Part shown: piece after piece, positions 1 to 6,794 of the stretch
Position numbering within the stretch: the first letter of the stretch is position 1
Layout: every line of letters starts with the position of its first letter
Program-made: the position numbers and the translations under genes
Assembly: GCA_029865675.1 (NCBI GenBank)
Contig: JARXAU010000201.1
Coordinates: 1 to 18,030, forward strand
Reading direction: 5' to 3'
DNA: 18,030 nucleotides
Source of the DNA: Rhodoferax sp.
GTDB lineage: Bacteria > Pseudomonadota > Gammaproteobacteria > Burkholderiales > Burkholderiaceae_C
The notes under the pieces: model-generated
Database searches by the model: none
What the model was told of the DNA's origin: nothing
Seen by the model: only the letters and a program-made list of their open reading frames with translations

Positions 1-414
1 TACCAATACCGCCTTGATCTCATGCTGCGTATCGTTCTTAAGTATGTCTTCGTATTGCTGAAGCGGCACGCCCGTGCCCCAATCGCATTCGACGACCTGA
101 ACATCAAGTCCCAGGCGCTGACACATGTCGATCCACAACCAGCTGAACTGTCCGAAACTCGCCGCCAGCACCTTGTCGCCGGGTGACAACGTGTTGGTAA
201 GCGCCGCCTCCCAACAACCTGTGCCAGAGGAGGGAAACACAAAGGGGGTACCGCCTTCGGTCCGAAACACCTCCCGCAATCCAGCCATGATGGTGTGCGT
301 CAACTGCGGGAAACGCGGCGAACGGTGGTCCTCCATAGAAACCATCATGGCCCGCTGAACGCGTTCGGGCACGTTGGTGGGACCTGGGACGAAAAGGAAA
401 TTGCGACCAGCCAT
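1..414 (-). CDS. sgaA: Serine-glyoxylate aminotransferase, N-terminal part (truncated by the window edge)
   Basis: This is the first 138 codons of a class V, PLP-dependent aminotransferase; the rest lies beyond position 1. The family moves the amino group of serine to glyoxylate, giving hydroxypyruvate and glycine, a step in photorespiratory glycolate salvage and in the serine cycle. The protein opens MAGRNFLFVPGPTNVPERV, a typical opening of this family, followed by MEDHRSPRFPQL and a PSSGTGCWEAAL segment, which belongs to the PLP phosphate-binding region. The ATG at 414 has an AAAGGATG Shine-Dalgarno-like stretch just upstream and matches the family start. An in-frame ATG at 525 would add 37 polar residues and has no good ribosome site. 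The gene diverges from a CbbR-type regulator. Related alanine-glyoxylate aminotransferases are the main alternative. Confidence 0.85.
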   Translation of the reverse strand, partial: MAGRNFLFVPGPTNVPERVQRAMMVSMEDHRSPRFPQLTHTIMAGLREVFRTEGGTPFVFPSSGTGCWEAALTNTLSPGDKVLAASFGQFSWLWIDMCQRLGLDVQVVECDWGTGVPLQQYEDILKNDTQHEIKAVLV

Positions 415-626
415 AAAAACATCCTTTAAAGATTGAGTGAACTCAGTGACCGGGATGAATCTCTCACCTTGGCCGCTCTTGGCAAATCGTTGGTGTTTGT
501 GAACCGCGCTCTTGCGCTTGCTCATGCTCTGGAACACACGATCACGTAATTTGCATAGGGACTTTAAAATTCCGTTGCCTAAAAGTAAATTCACATTTTT
601 TGATTTTTGAATTAAGCTATTCCTTA
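415..626. promoter_or_regulatory. Divergent intergenic region between sgaA and cbbR-like gene
   Basis: This 212-bp AT-richer spacer must hold the promoters of both divergent genes. I see no convincing -35/-10 pair and no TGT-N12-ACA PpsR motif. LysR regulators usually bind the spacer shared with a divergent neighbour, so the aminotransferase gene is the obvious target candidate. The only clear symmetric element is the inverted repeat at the right end, listed separately. Confidence 0.5.
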
Positions 627-628
627 AT
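611..628. promoter_or_regulatory. Inverted repeat overlapping the cbbR-like start codon
   Basis: ATTAAG (611-616), six bases, then CTTAAT (623-628) form a perfect 6-bp inverted repeat whose right arm runs into the ATG at 627. The size suits a LysR-type half-site pair, and its position would allow autorepression. It does not fit the CbbR TNA-N7-TNA spacing exactly, so the role is inferred. Confidence 0.3.
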
Positions 629-1583
629 GAGAAATGCCACATTCCGCCAGTTGCGCGTTTTCAGTGAGGTAGCGAGGTACTTAAGCTTCTCCCGCGCGGC
701 ACAAGCCTTGAGCCTGACCCCGCCAGCCGTCACCATGCAAGTGCGTGAGTTAGAAAAACACATCGGCATGCCCTTGTTTGACCGCAGCGGGCGCAACGTA
801 GCGCTCACTACCGTAGGCGAGTACATGCTGGTCTACGCACGCAAGATGCTGGCCACGCTAAAAGACGCCGAAGATGCCGCCGCGAGGCTGCAGAAACTCG
901 AAGGCGGCTTGCTCACTATTGGCATGGTCAGCACCGCCAAATACTTCTTACCCCACTTGCTGGCGCAGTTTCGGCAGGAGCACGAAGGCATAGACATCAA
1001 GCTGGTGGTCGGAAACCGCGAACAGTTGGTAAAAATGCTCCAAGCCAATGAGCTCGACATTGCCATCATGGGGCGTCCGCCCAAGGAACTTGCAACCCGC
1101 GCAGAGCCCTTCGCTGCGCATCCCCATGTGTTTGTTTCCGCCGTAAAGCACCCTTTTGCACTAGGCGAGACGTTGACGCCAGGAGAGCTGCAGGGGCAGC
1201 CCTTCATCCTGCGCGAGCCTGGCTCGGGCACGCGCGCGGCGTTGGAACGGTTCTTAGCCACCGCCCGCGTCGAGCCTCGCATCACGATGGAGATGGCGAG
1301 CAACGAGACCATCAAACAAGCGGTAATGGCGGGGATGGGTCTGAGCTTTTTGTCGCTCCACACCTTGGGCCTGGAACTCGACAATCGCCTGATCGCGGTG
1401 CTTGACGTGCAAGGCGCTCCTGTGGTGCGCGCATGGAACGTGGTGCACACGCTATCTAAACTGCTCTCGCCAGCCGCCGAAGCCTTTCGCTACTTTGTCC
1501 TCGAGCACGGGGAGGACTACTTGGCAAACCATTTTTCTCGCCACGTGCGTCTTGCCCGCACCGGCGAAGTTACGCCCAGCTGA
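627..1583 (+). CDS. cbbR: LysR-family transcriptional regulator, CbbR type
   Basis: A 318-residue LysR regulator of normal length. The N-terminal winged helix-turn-helix reads RQLRVFSEVARYLSFSRAAQ and continues through PPAVTMQVRELE. The effector domain carries segments I recognise from CbbR, the activator of Calvin-cycle (cbb) operons: STAKYFLPHLLAQF, VGNREQLVKMLQ, IMGRPPKEL, LREPGSGTR and SNETIKQAVMAGMG. CbbR proteins sense metabolites such as 2-phosphoglycolate, RuBP or NADPH. The ATG at 627 is preferred over an upstream in-frame TTG at 600, because homologues begin shortly before RQLR. It diverges from the serine-glyoxylate aminotransferase, suggesting control of photorespiratory salvage. 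No cbb structural genes are visible here, so the target is inferred and the symbol means family membership. Confidence 0.8.
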   Translation: MRNATFRQLRVFSEVARYLSFSRAAQALSLTPPAVTMQVRELEKHIGMPLFDRSGRNVALTTVGEYMLVYARKMLATLKDAEDAAARLQKLEGGLLTIGMVSTAKYFLPHLLAQFRQEHEGIDIKLVVGNREQLVKMLQANELDIAIMGRPPKELATRAEPFAAHPHVFVSAVKHPFALGETLTPGELQGQPFILREPGSGTRAALERFLATARVEPRITMEMASNETIKQAVMAGMGLSFLSLHTLGLELDNRLIAVLDVQGAPVVRAWNVVHTLSKLLSPAAEAFRYFVLEHGEDYLANHFSRHVRLARTGEVTPS

Positions 1584-1614
1584 TGCAAATCGGTGCCCTC
1601 GTGCCGCCCTAGCC

Positions 1615-1890
1615 CTAGCGCTTGCGGCGTGCGCGCAGCACCAAATCGGCGTAATGCGCGACACCCGCCAGCACCAGACCGAGGGCCACGAGCCCCCACA
1701 GCGGCGTCAACGCCGCGCGCAAAGCCACCATCAGGCTCAGTCCGGCCAACCCGTTGAGCAAGTAGTCGGTGGGGGCCAAACCGCGCCCCGTGCGCTTGTG
1801 AAAGAGCCACAGCGCGAGCAACTCCACAACGGTCAGCGTGATGACCCCGTCGACCAGCGTGCCCGAGGCATACCAATGCTCCAAATTCAA
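1615..1890 (-). CDS. Small membrane protein of unknown function, downstream of bchP
   Basis: A 91-residue hydrophobic protein with no family I recognise. It shows about three membrane segments (roughly residues 11-31, 43-60 and 64-83) and a basic RARRKR tail, which predicts a cytoplasmic C-terminus. The start is a TTG at 1890; no ATG lies nearby, the only other methionine being deep inside. This TTG overlaps the bchP stop by four bases (TTGA), with AAGG about five bases upstream inside bchP, so translation is probably coupled to bchP. The gene ends 31 bp from the convergent cbbR-type gene. Its place as the last gene of a bchG-bchP transcript suggests a role in pigment synthesis or membrane assembly, but this is inference from position. 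Confidence 0.65.
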   Translation of the reverse strand: MNLEHWYASGTLVDGVITLTVVELLALWLFHKRTGRGLAPTDYLLNGLAGLSLMVALRAALTPLWGLVALGLVLAGVAHYADLVLRARRKR

Positions 1891-3092
1891 ACCTTGGCCA
1901 GACCCAGCAGGTGCGCCATGTCCTTGAAGAAGATACGCACATGGGCCATCGGCTTTTTACGCACCAATTCCTTGTTCATGTAAGACTCAAAGGTGAGCTG
2001 CTGCACATCGCGGTCTTCACAAATTTTGACGAAGCGTTCGCGCCGTTTTTCGCTGCTGTACCAAAACCACTGCATGACTCCCAACACCGTAAAAACGGTA
2101 CGGTGCTTCTTCATGAAGCGCTTACGGGCAAGCCCAAGGCAGCGGGCGTCACCCGTGCGCAGCATTTCGTGTGCCGCCTGCGCAGCCAACTGCCCTCCAA
2201 ACATGGCGTAGTAAATGCCCTCGCCAGACGCCGGGGCCACCACGCCTGCAGCGTCACCAGCAAGCACCACATCACGCCCGTTGTCCCAGCGCTTAAGCGG
2301 CTTCATGGGCAGCGGTGCGCCCTCGCGGCGCAGAACCTCCGCGCCCGCAAGCCCAGCCGACGTCCTCAAGGCAGCCACCGCACCACGCAAAGAAAAGCCT
2401 TTGTCCGCGCTGCCGGTGCCAATGCTCAGTGTGTCGCCGTGAGGGAAAACCCAACCGTAAAAGTCTGGCGACAACTTTCCTTGGTAATACACATCGCAGC
2501 GGGTACCGTCATAGCCTACGGGCTTGATTGCAGGCGCTTTCACGATCTCGTGGTAAGCAAACACATATTCAGTGTCCTTGGCACCTTCAATCGACTGCCG
2601 TGCCACCTGCGACTTAGCGCCATCGGCGCCGATGATGGTGCGCGCCCGCACTTGCGCGGGTGTTCCTTCGCCGCGGTGGTGATGCTCGCGCGCCTGGTAA
2701 TGCACCACGCTGATGCCGTCTGGGTCGCGACTTAGGCGCTCGAACGTCCCAATGCGCCGCACCGCGCCGCTGGTAGCCGCACGCTCACGCAGCCATTCGT
2801 CAAAATCGGCACGGTCCACCATTCCCACAAAGCCATTGTCGATGGGGATATCAACCGCATGATTACTGGGCGCGATCATGCGCGCGCTGCGCGCGCGCGC
2901 AACCAGCAGGTGATCCGGGATTTCAAAATCCTTGATAAGCCGCGGTGGGATAGCTCCACCACACGGCTTGATACGCCCAGCGCGGTCCAACAACAGAACG
3001 CTGTGTCCTTTACCCGCCAACTCTTGCGCAGCGGTAGCGCCGGCTGGGCCGCCGCCTACGACCACGACGTCAAACGTTTCGATGTGTTCCAT
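1887..3092 (-). CDS. bchP: Geranylgeranyl reductase for bacteriochlorophyll
   Basis: A 401-residue FAD-dependent reductase, close to the usual BchP length. It reduces the geranylgeranyl tail (or geranylgeranyl diphosphate) to phytyl, the last tail modification of bacteriochlorophyll a. The N-terminus has the dinucleotide-binding strand and GGGPAG loop (residues 13-18), followed by the LLLDRAGRIKPCGG segment. A second flavin motif, GDAAGVVAPASGEGI, lies in the last third. The ATG at 3092 has a strong GGAGGT Shine-Dalgarno about six bases upstream. The gene lies 69 bp downstream of bchG on the same strand, so the two esterification and tail-reduction enzymes are probably co-transcribed. No separate promoter or PpsR motif is visible in the gap. 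Confidence 0.95.
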   Translation of the reverse strand: MEHIETFDVVVVGGGPAGATAAQELAGKGHSVLLLDRAGRIKPCGGAIPPRLIKDFEIPDHLLVARARSARMIAPSNHAVDIPIDNGFVGMVDRADFDEWLRERAATSGAVRRIGTFERLSRDPDGISVVHYQAREHHHRGEGTPAQVRARTIIGADGAKSQVARQSIEGAKDTEYVFAYHEIVKAPAIKPVGYDGTRCDVYYQGKLSPDFYGWVFPHGDTLSIGTGSADKGFSLRGAVAALRTSAGLAGAEVLRREGAPLPMKPLKRWDNGRDVVLAGDAAGVVAPASGEGIYYAMFGGQLAAQAAHEMLRTGDARCLGLARKRFMKKHRTVFTVLGVMQWFWYSSEKRRERFVKICEDRDVQQLTFESYMNKELVRKKPMAHVRIFFKDMAHLLGLAKV

Positions 3093-3135
3093 GGAATTAC
3101 CTCCAAATTGACGCCAACAATGCAGCGTCGTTGAT

Positions 3136-3159
3136 GTTGAGCGAAGTCGAACCGAGGGG
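3136..3159. repeat. REP-like intergenic motif between bchG and bchP
   Basis: The bchG-bchP gap contains TTGAGCGAAGTCGAA followed by CCGAGGGG (reverse complement beginning CCCCTCGGTTCGACTTCG). It resembles the short TTCGACTTCGCTCAA-type palindromic repeats scattered between genes in many bacterial genomes. The core is an imperfect inverted repeat able to fold with G-U pairs. Only one copy occurs here, so its repeat nature is inferred from memory. Confidence 0.35.
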
Positions 3160-3161
3160 GG

Positions 3162-4046
3162 TCATGGAACCATGATCAGGCCGCGCAAACCAAATGCGCT
3201 AACCATCATTCCCAGGACGAAAAATGGGACACCGAAGCCGCTGTACCAATAAGCACGCTGTGTTACCCGAGCCAAAAAATGGTCCATCAACAACAGCTGA
3301 ATTCCCAAGAGCAGTGCCACAGCCAATCCGTGACCCGGTCGGCCCCAAGCAAAGAGCAGCAAAATCACCACCAGTTGGGGAAGGCCCATGATCCAGCACG
3401 CCACGCCTGCGGCTGTCTGCTCTCCGAGCTGAACAGGCAAGGAACGCACGCCCATTTCGCGGTCGCCCTTTACGGCCTTGAAGTCGTTGAGCGTCATGAT
3501 GCCGTGGGTGCCAATGCTGTAGAGCAAGGCCAAAGCGAGTGAGCGCCCCCCCGGCATCACGCCCCCAGCCATCACAGCAGCACCTGTGGTCCAGGCAATG
3601 CCTTCATAGCTGATGCCGCAGGCGGCATTGCCCCACCAACCATTCTCTTTAAGCCGGAAAGGCGGCGCGCTGTAAGCCCATGCCAGCGCGAGGCCCAGTG
3701 CTGCCGCACCAAAGCCCCAGGGGCCCAAGACCAGCGCCACCGACAGCGATACGCCCGTCCACACAATCGCAATGCCCAAGCCCCAGCGTCCAGGCATGCG
3801 TCCCGAGGGGATAGGGCGGTGGGGCTCATTAATCGCGTCCACGTGGCGATCGAACCAGTCGTTGACCGCTTGGCTGGTAGCGCACACCAAGGGCCCCGCC
3901 AGCGCTATACCGACCACCGCCAAAAGCCACTTGCCGTCCATGCTGACGCCCGAGGCAACCACGCCGCAAGCAAACGCCCACATGGGAGGAAACCAAGTGA
4001 CGGGCTTGAAAAGTTCAGTGATGGTGGAAAACGCAGGACGCCGCAT
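3162..4046 (-). CDS. bchG: Bacteriochlorophyll a synthase (geranylgeranyl transferase)
   Basis: A 294-residue UbiA-family prenyltransferase with the normal BchG length and about eight to nine hydrophobic membrane segments. It esterifies bacteriochlorophyllide a with geranylgeranyl diphosphate in the cytoplasmic membrane. The Mg-diphosphate-binding motif is N62-D63-x2-D66-x3-D70 within NDWFDRHVDAINEPHRPIPSG. The second acidic motif is LNDFKAVKGDREMG. The opening ELFKPVTWFPPMWAF and the YSAPPFRLKENGWWG segment are characteristic of BchG/ChlG. The ATG at 4046 has little Shine-Dalgarno sequence and sits about seven bases after a good -10 box, so the mRNA may be leaderless. It lies 96 bp downstream of ppsR but has its own PpsR-controlled promoter. 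Confidence 0.95.
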   Translation of the reverse strand: MRRPAFSTITELFKPVTWFPPMWAFACGVVASGVSMDGKWLLAVVGIALAGPLVCATSQAVNDWFDRHVDAINEPHRPIPSGRMPGRWGLGIAIVWTGVSLSVALVLGPWGFGAAALGLALAWAYSAPPFRLKENGWWGNAACGISYEGIAWTTGAAVMAGGVMPGGRSLALALLYSIGTHGIMTLNDFKAVKGDREMGVRSLPVQLGEQTAAGVACWIMGLPQLVVILLLFAWGRPGHGLAVALLLGIQLLLMDHFLARVTQRAYWYSGFGVPFFVLGMMVSAFGLRGLIMVP

Positions 4047-4052
4047 GCCTGT

Positions 4053-4081
4053 GTTTTATCGTTGACACCTCAATGTGTCAA
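4053..4081 (-). promoter_or_regulatory. Sigma-70-type promoter of bchG
   Basis: Read on the minus strand, a perfect -35 TTGACA (4081-4076) is followed by 17 bases and a -10 TAAAAC (4058-4053). The -10 is only six bases from the bchG ATG. The -35 overlaps the ACA half of a perfect PpsR motif, the arrangement expected for a repressed PGC promoter. Confidence 0.65.
4062..4081. promoter_or_regulatory. Perfect 7-bp inverted repeat across the bchG -35/spacer
   Basis: TTGACAC (4062-4068), six bases, GTGTCAA (4075-4081). The right arm is the bchG -35 box on the other strand and also the TGT half of the PpsR site. It could be a second, outward-facing dimer site for PpsR or a different regulator. A similar TTGAC-N7-GTCAA (6778-6794) lies next to the aerR/bchF operator. 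Confidence 0.5.
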
Positions 4082-4093
4082 GAAATATTTACA
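4076..4093. promoter_or_regulatory. PpsR/CrtJ operator at bchG
   Basis: TGT (4076-4078), twelve bases, ACA (4091-4093) is an exact match to the PpsR/CrtJ consensus TGT-N12-ACA. It overlaps the bchG -35 box. PpsR is encoded immediately upstream, so this is very probably where it represses bchG (and bchP) under aerobic or high-light conditions. Confidence 0.75.
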
Positions 4094-4142
4094 CCTCTCC
4101 TGGTATCCCCTAGTGCAGTCAGGCGACAGCACCGCAGACCGC

Positions 4143-5612
4143 TTAGCTTTCGGTGTCTGCCTCGGCGCTGGCGTCGCTGATGCCAAAGCGACGCAGCTTG
4201 ACGTACAAACTTTGTCGCGAAAGGCCGAGCATTTCCGCGGCTGAGGCGCGGTTATCACCCGTAAGTTCTAACGCCGCCTCAATACACAGCTGCTCGATCA
4301 GGTCGGTAGTCTCGCGCACGATGTCTTTGAGCGGAACGCGGCCCACCAGTTCGGTCATCTGACCCGTTGAACGCGGCAATTCTTTGGTCGGCTTTGCCTC
4401 GGCGTTCAAGCGAAGACCGACATCGCGAATAGTGAAACCCAGGCAACGCTTTTCGCCTGTGTTAACGGCCACGGCAGATATTTCCACATCCGTGGTGGAT
4501 CCATAATCACCGCGCATGCGGGTAGCGAACAGCCGCACCACATCGCGCTGGCGCAGATTGGAGATCAGCACGCTGAGATCGACCCCAGCCCGGCCCAACC
4601 ATCGCTCCAAGGACTCCCCGCGCACCAGGTCTTCGTTGCTGACTTGGGCAAGTTGCAAAAACGCGCGGTTCGCCGTTAGCACATAACCCGCCAAATCAGT
4701 AACGACAAAAGCGTCGGGCGCGCTCTCCATCACGTCGACAAGAATTTGCTTGGCGTTGTGGGTGCCACGCGAATCATGTTCGGGGGTCTTGGGAACCAGG
4801 CACAACAAAAAATGCGAAGACTGCTCTTGCCGAAACAGGGACACAGACACCACCATGTCAACGCCGCTGGGCGCCAGGCGCACCTCCAAGGGCACCGAGC
4901 GGCCGCTCGCGCGCAAACCCGAAAACACCTGGCTCAGTGCCGTGTAACTGCGTGTGTCTACCGCTTCGCGCAGACTCCAATTGCTTTTAGAAAGCGCTTC
5001 GCCAAACAGAGCCAGCGCTGCGGGGTTGCTGTCTTCTGGCTTTTCTGTTGTGGCATCCAAAATGAGCAAAGCCTCGGAAGAAACTTGGAACAACAACCGA
5101 TAGCGAGTTTCAATGTTCTTGAGCTGCCAATAGTCACGCTCCATAGACCGTTGGGCAGAAATCAGCTTTTGCTGCAACGCAGCTTGGGGCCGCAGATCGC
5201 GGCCAAAAGCGATCGCATGGGCTTGCTGACCGGGCGCACCCGGAACTCGAATCAAGGAATAGGACAAGGGGAGTTCGCTGCCGTCTTGGGCAAACTGGTT
5301 CAAGTGGCGCCATTTGGCACCCTTGCCTGTACCGATATCCCGCAGCATGGAGGCAACCTTGCCCCGGCTCTCCGCAGTGACCGTTTGACCCCAGGGTTTT
5401 CCAAGCCAATGGTGGTAGCCCTGACCGGTCATCTCGTCGCTACCGAAGGCAGCGTCACGGATCACACCAGACTCATCCATGACAAGCACCACGTCCGCCG
5501 CCGCCGTAATCAGGGTTGCCGCAACGTCGACTTCCATGTTCGAAAAGAATCGATCAGGGTGTTCAAAACGTCCCGTGGACGGCGATGGCGACGTTTGAAT
5601 GAGTTGGTTCAT
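4143..5612 (-). CDS. ppsR: PpsR/CrtJ, PAS-domain redox-sensing repressor of photosynthesis genes
   Basis: A 489-residue transcriptional regulator. It contains an N-terminal PAS-like region (about 27-140), a coiled linker (about 143-170: QAALQQKLISAQRSMERDYW), two more PAS domains (about 170-275 and 290-400), and a C-terminal Fis-type helix-turn-helix ending NRASAAEMLGLSRQSLYVKL. PpsR binds TGT-N12-ACA sites and represses pigment and pigment-protein genes. Cys443, within LIEQLCIEAALE at the start of the DNA-binding domain, corresponds to the conserved redox cysteine of the family. C271 and C390 are the other cysteines. I chose the ATG at 5612 because the reading frame upstream overlaps aerR and homologues begin near here. 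It follows aerR with a 37-bp gap, an arrangement typical of co-transcription. Confidence 0.95.
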   Translation of the reverse strand: MNQLIQTSPSPSTGRFEHPDRFFSNMEVDVAATLITAAADVVLVMDESGVIRDAAFGSDEMTGQGYHHWLGKPWGQTVTAESRGKVASMLRDIGTGKGAKWRHLNQFAQDGSELPLSYSLIRVPGAPGQQAHAIAFGRDLRPQAALQQKLISAQRSMERDYWQLKNIETRYRLLFQVSSEALLILDATTEKPEDSNPAALALFGEALSKSNWSLREAVDTRSYTALSQVFSGLRASGRSVPLEVRLAPSGVDMVVSVSLFRQEQSSHFLLCLVPKTPEHDSRGTHNAKQILVDVMESAPDAFVVTDLAGYVLTANRAFLQLAQVSNEDLVRGESLERWLGRAGVDLSVLISNLRQRDVVRLFATRMRGDYGSTTDVEISAVAVNTGEKRCLGFTIRDVGLRLNAEAKPTKELPRSTGQMTELVGRVPLKDIVRETTDLIEQLCIEAALELTGDNRASAAEMLGLSRQSLYVKLRRFGISDASAEADTES

Positions 5613-5649
5613 GGATAGTCCGAGTTTGGAAATCGAGTGGGAGGAGCGA

Positions 5650-6576
5650 TTAGTGCGTTGTGAGCCCGCAGCCCAAGTGCTTTCTCGCCATTCCTGGAGC
5701 AAGGCTTCCGTCTGCGACCATCAGGTCGGCGCCCACTTGCTCCAAAAGTCCGGGATCGCAGGCGAATAGCGGTCCACCGACCATTATGCACACGCCAGGG
5801 TGAAGCGAGGCCTTGCGCACTGCGCGGATGCAATCGGTCAATGCCTGCAACTGCTTTTCGGTGGCGAGGGAAAATCCCACCACGTCGTAATCTTGCCGCT
5901 TTACCAGTGCGACGGGGTCTTCATGGGCTTCATAAGGCCCACCTGTGACATCCCAGCCATCGCGCTGAAAAAACTCGGCCACCATGGCCAAGCCGAAAGT
6001 GTGCTGCTCCCCCGGCGAAGGCACGAGCAAAATCCGCAAGCCATTGCTAACGGGGTGCTGATACCTTTCGAACTGCCCGCTGAGCTCGTGCAACATTTTC
6101 TGCAATCGCCCCAGGCCAATGGTGACATCGGTAAAGTCACAGAGATCGTCTTCCCAGAGTTTGCCGAGGTACCGTGCAGCGGGGGCTAGCAGGTCAAGGT
6201 AAATGGATTCAATGGGCGCGCCCCTGATACACATGGACTCAATCGTCTCCACAGCTTGCACTTCGCTGCTGGTAAGAATGAACTGGGCAAACCTGGCTAC
6301 CTCATCCGGCGAAACGGCGACAGTTGCGTAATTGACCGTGCTTGCGCACTCTTCGGGTGCGCGGTGTGCCAGCATCAACCGGGGAATGATTTCATGCTGG
6401 ATGGCTTTGGCAAGCACTGCTACTGCAAGGTCGTCTTGTGAAAAAGCGTCGAATTCCGGGCGCGTCCTCGAAACCCGCCCTTGGGGCAAAGCGCTTGTCG
6501 CGGGCCAAGTATCCGCAGCGGCGGATTCACTAAAACTTGCATCTGGAACCAATCTGACCCGGTTGCTGGAACCCAT
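5650..6576 (-). CDS. aerR: AerR/PpaA, cobalamin-binding anti-repressor of PpsR
   Basis: A 308-residue protein of the PpaA/AerR family, which binds vitamin B12, senses light through it and modulates PpsR/CrtJ. A helical cap domain (about 90-165) contains LGKLWEDDLCDFTDVTIG, typical of B12-binding helix bundles. The Rossmann-like B12 domain begins at about residue 181 (RILLVPSPGEQHTFG) and runs through VVGFSLATEKQL and MVGGPLF. H192, in the QHTFG motif, is the candidate axial ligand of cobalt. The ATG at 6576 has a GAGGAGA Shine-Dalgarno about eight bases upstream. It sits directly upstream of ppsR and diverges from bchF. Its probable promoter is about 190 bp upstream, with a terminator-like hairpin in the leader. 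Confidence 0.9.
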   Translation of the reverse strand: MGSSNRVRLVPDASFSESAAADTWPATSALPQGRVSRTRPEFDAFSQDDLAVAVLAKAIQHEIIPRLMLAHRAPEECASTVNYATVAVSPDEVARFAQFILTSSEVQAVETIESMCIRGAPIESIYLDLLAPAARYLGKLWEDDLCDFTDVTIGLGRLQKMLHELSGQFERYQHPVSNGLRILLVPSPGEQHTFGLAMVAEFFQRDGWDVTGGPYEAHEDPVALVKRQDYDVVGFSLATEKQLQALTDCIRAVRKASLHPGVCIMVGGPLFACDPGLLEQVGADLMVADGSLAPGMARKHLGCGLTTH

Positions 6577-6682
6577 TCTCTTGTCTCCTCGTTTTGGGAT
6601 TTCGCCTTAAGCGAATGCGCCTCGGTTCATGCCGAAGCTTTCGTCTTTGGCCGCAGCACCGCACGTTTTTTCCCATTTTTTC

Positions 6683-6712
6683 AAAAAAACACGCGGCGCT
6701 GCTTGCCGCCGC
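6683..6712 (-). terminator. Terminator-like hairpin in the aerR leader (possible attenuator)
   Basis: On the minus strand, GCGGCG (6712-6707), an 8-base loop, CGCCGC (6698-6693), then GTG and seven T's (6689-6683). A 6-bp all-GC stem followed by a T-run is a standard intrinsic terminator. It lies about 107-136 bp upstream of the aerR start, inside the predicted leader. It could attenuate aerR-ppsR or block other leftward transcription. In the plus direction only four T's follow. Confidence 0.5.
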
Positions 6713-6764
6713 CGGGTTTTACGCCTGTACCTGAAATTAATCAAAGCATTTCTTAATTCCTACT

Positions 6765-6794
6765 TTTTTAGTCGGATTTGACTTGAAGTGTCAA
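6765..6794 (-). promoter_or_regulatory. Probable promoter of aerR-ppsR
   Basis: Minus strand: -35 TTGACA (6794-6789), 18 bases, -10 TAAAAA (6770-6765). From the TGT-like triplet through TTGACAC it matches the bchG promoter at 16 of 19 positions. This supports a real, similarly regulated promoter and predicts a leader of about 180 nucleotides. Confidence 0.5.

Noticed and set aside
415..525. Upstream in-frame ATG at 525 as the sgaA start
   Set aside because: The 37 extra residues are polar and not typical of the family, whose N-terminus fits the ATG at 414 with its AAAGGATG upstream.
600..626. TTG at 600 as the start of the cbbR-type gene
   Set aside because: It would add nine hydrophobic residues not seen in CbbR; the ATG at 627 places the helix-turn-helix at the usual distance.
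1584..1614. Terminator between the convergent cbbR-type gene and the small membrane protein gene
   Set aside because: The 31-bp gap shows no stem-loop with a T-run on either strand.
5613..5702. Longer N-terminus for ppsR overlapping aerR
   Set aside because: The extension reads through aerR coding sequence and has no match to PpsR; the ATG at 5612 is the first sensible start.
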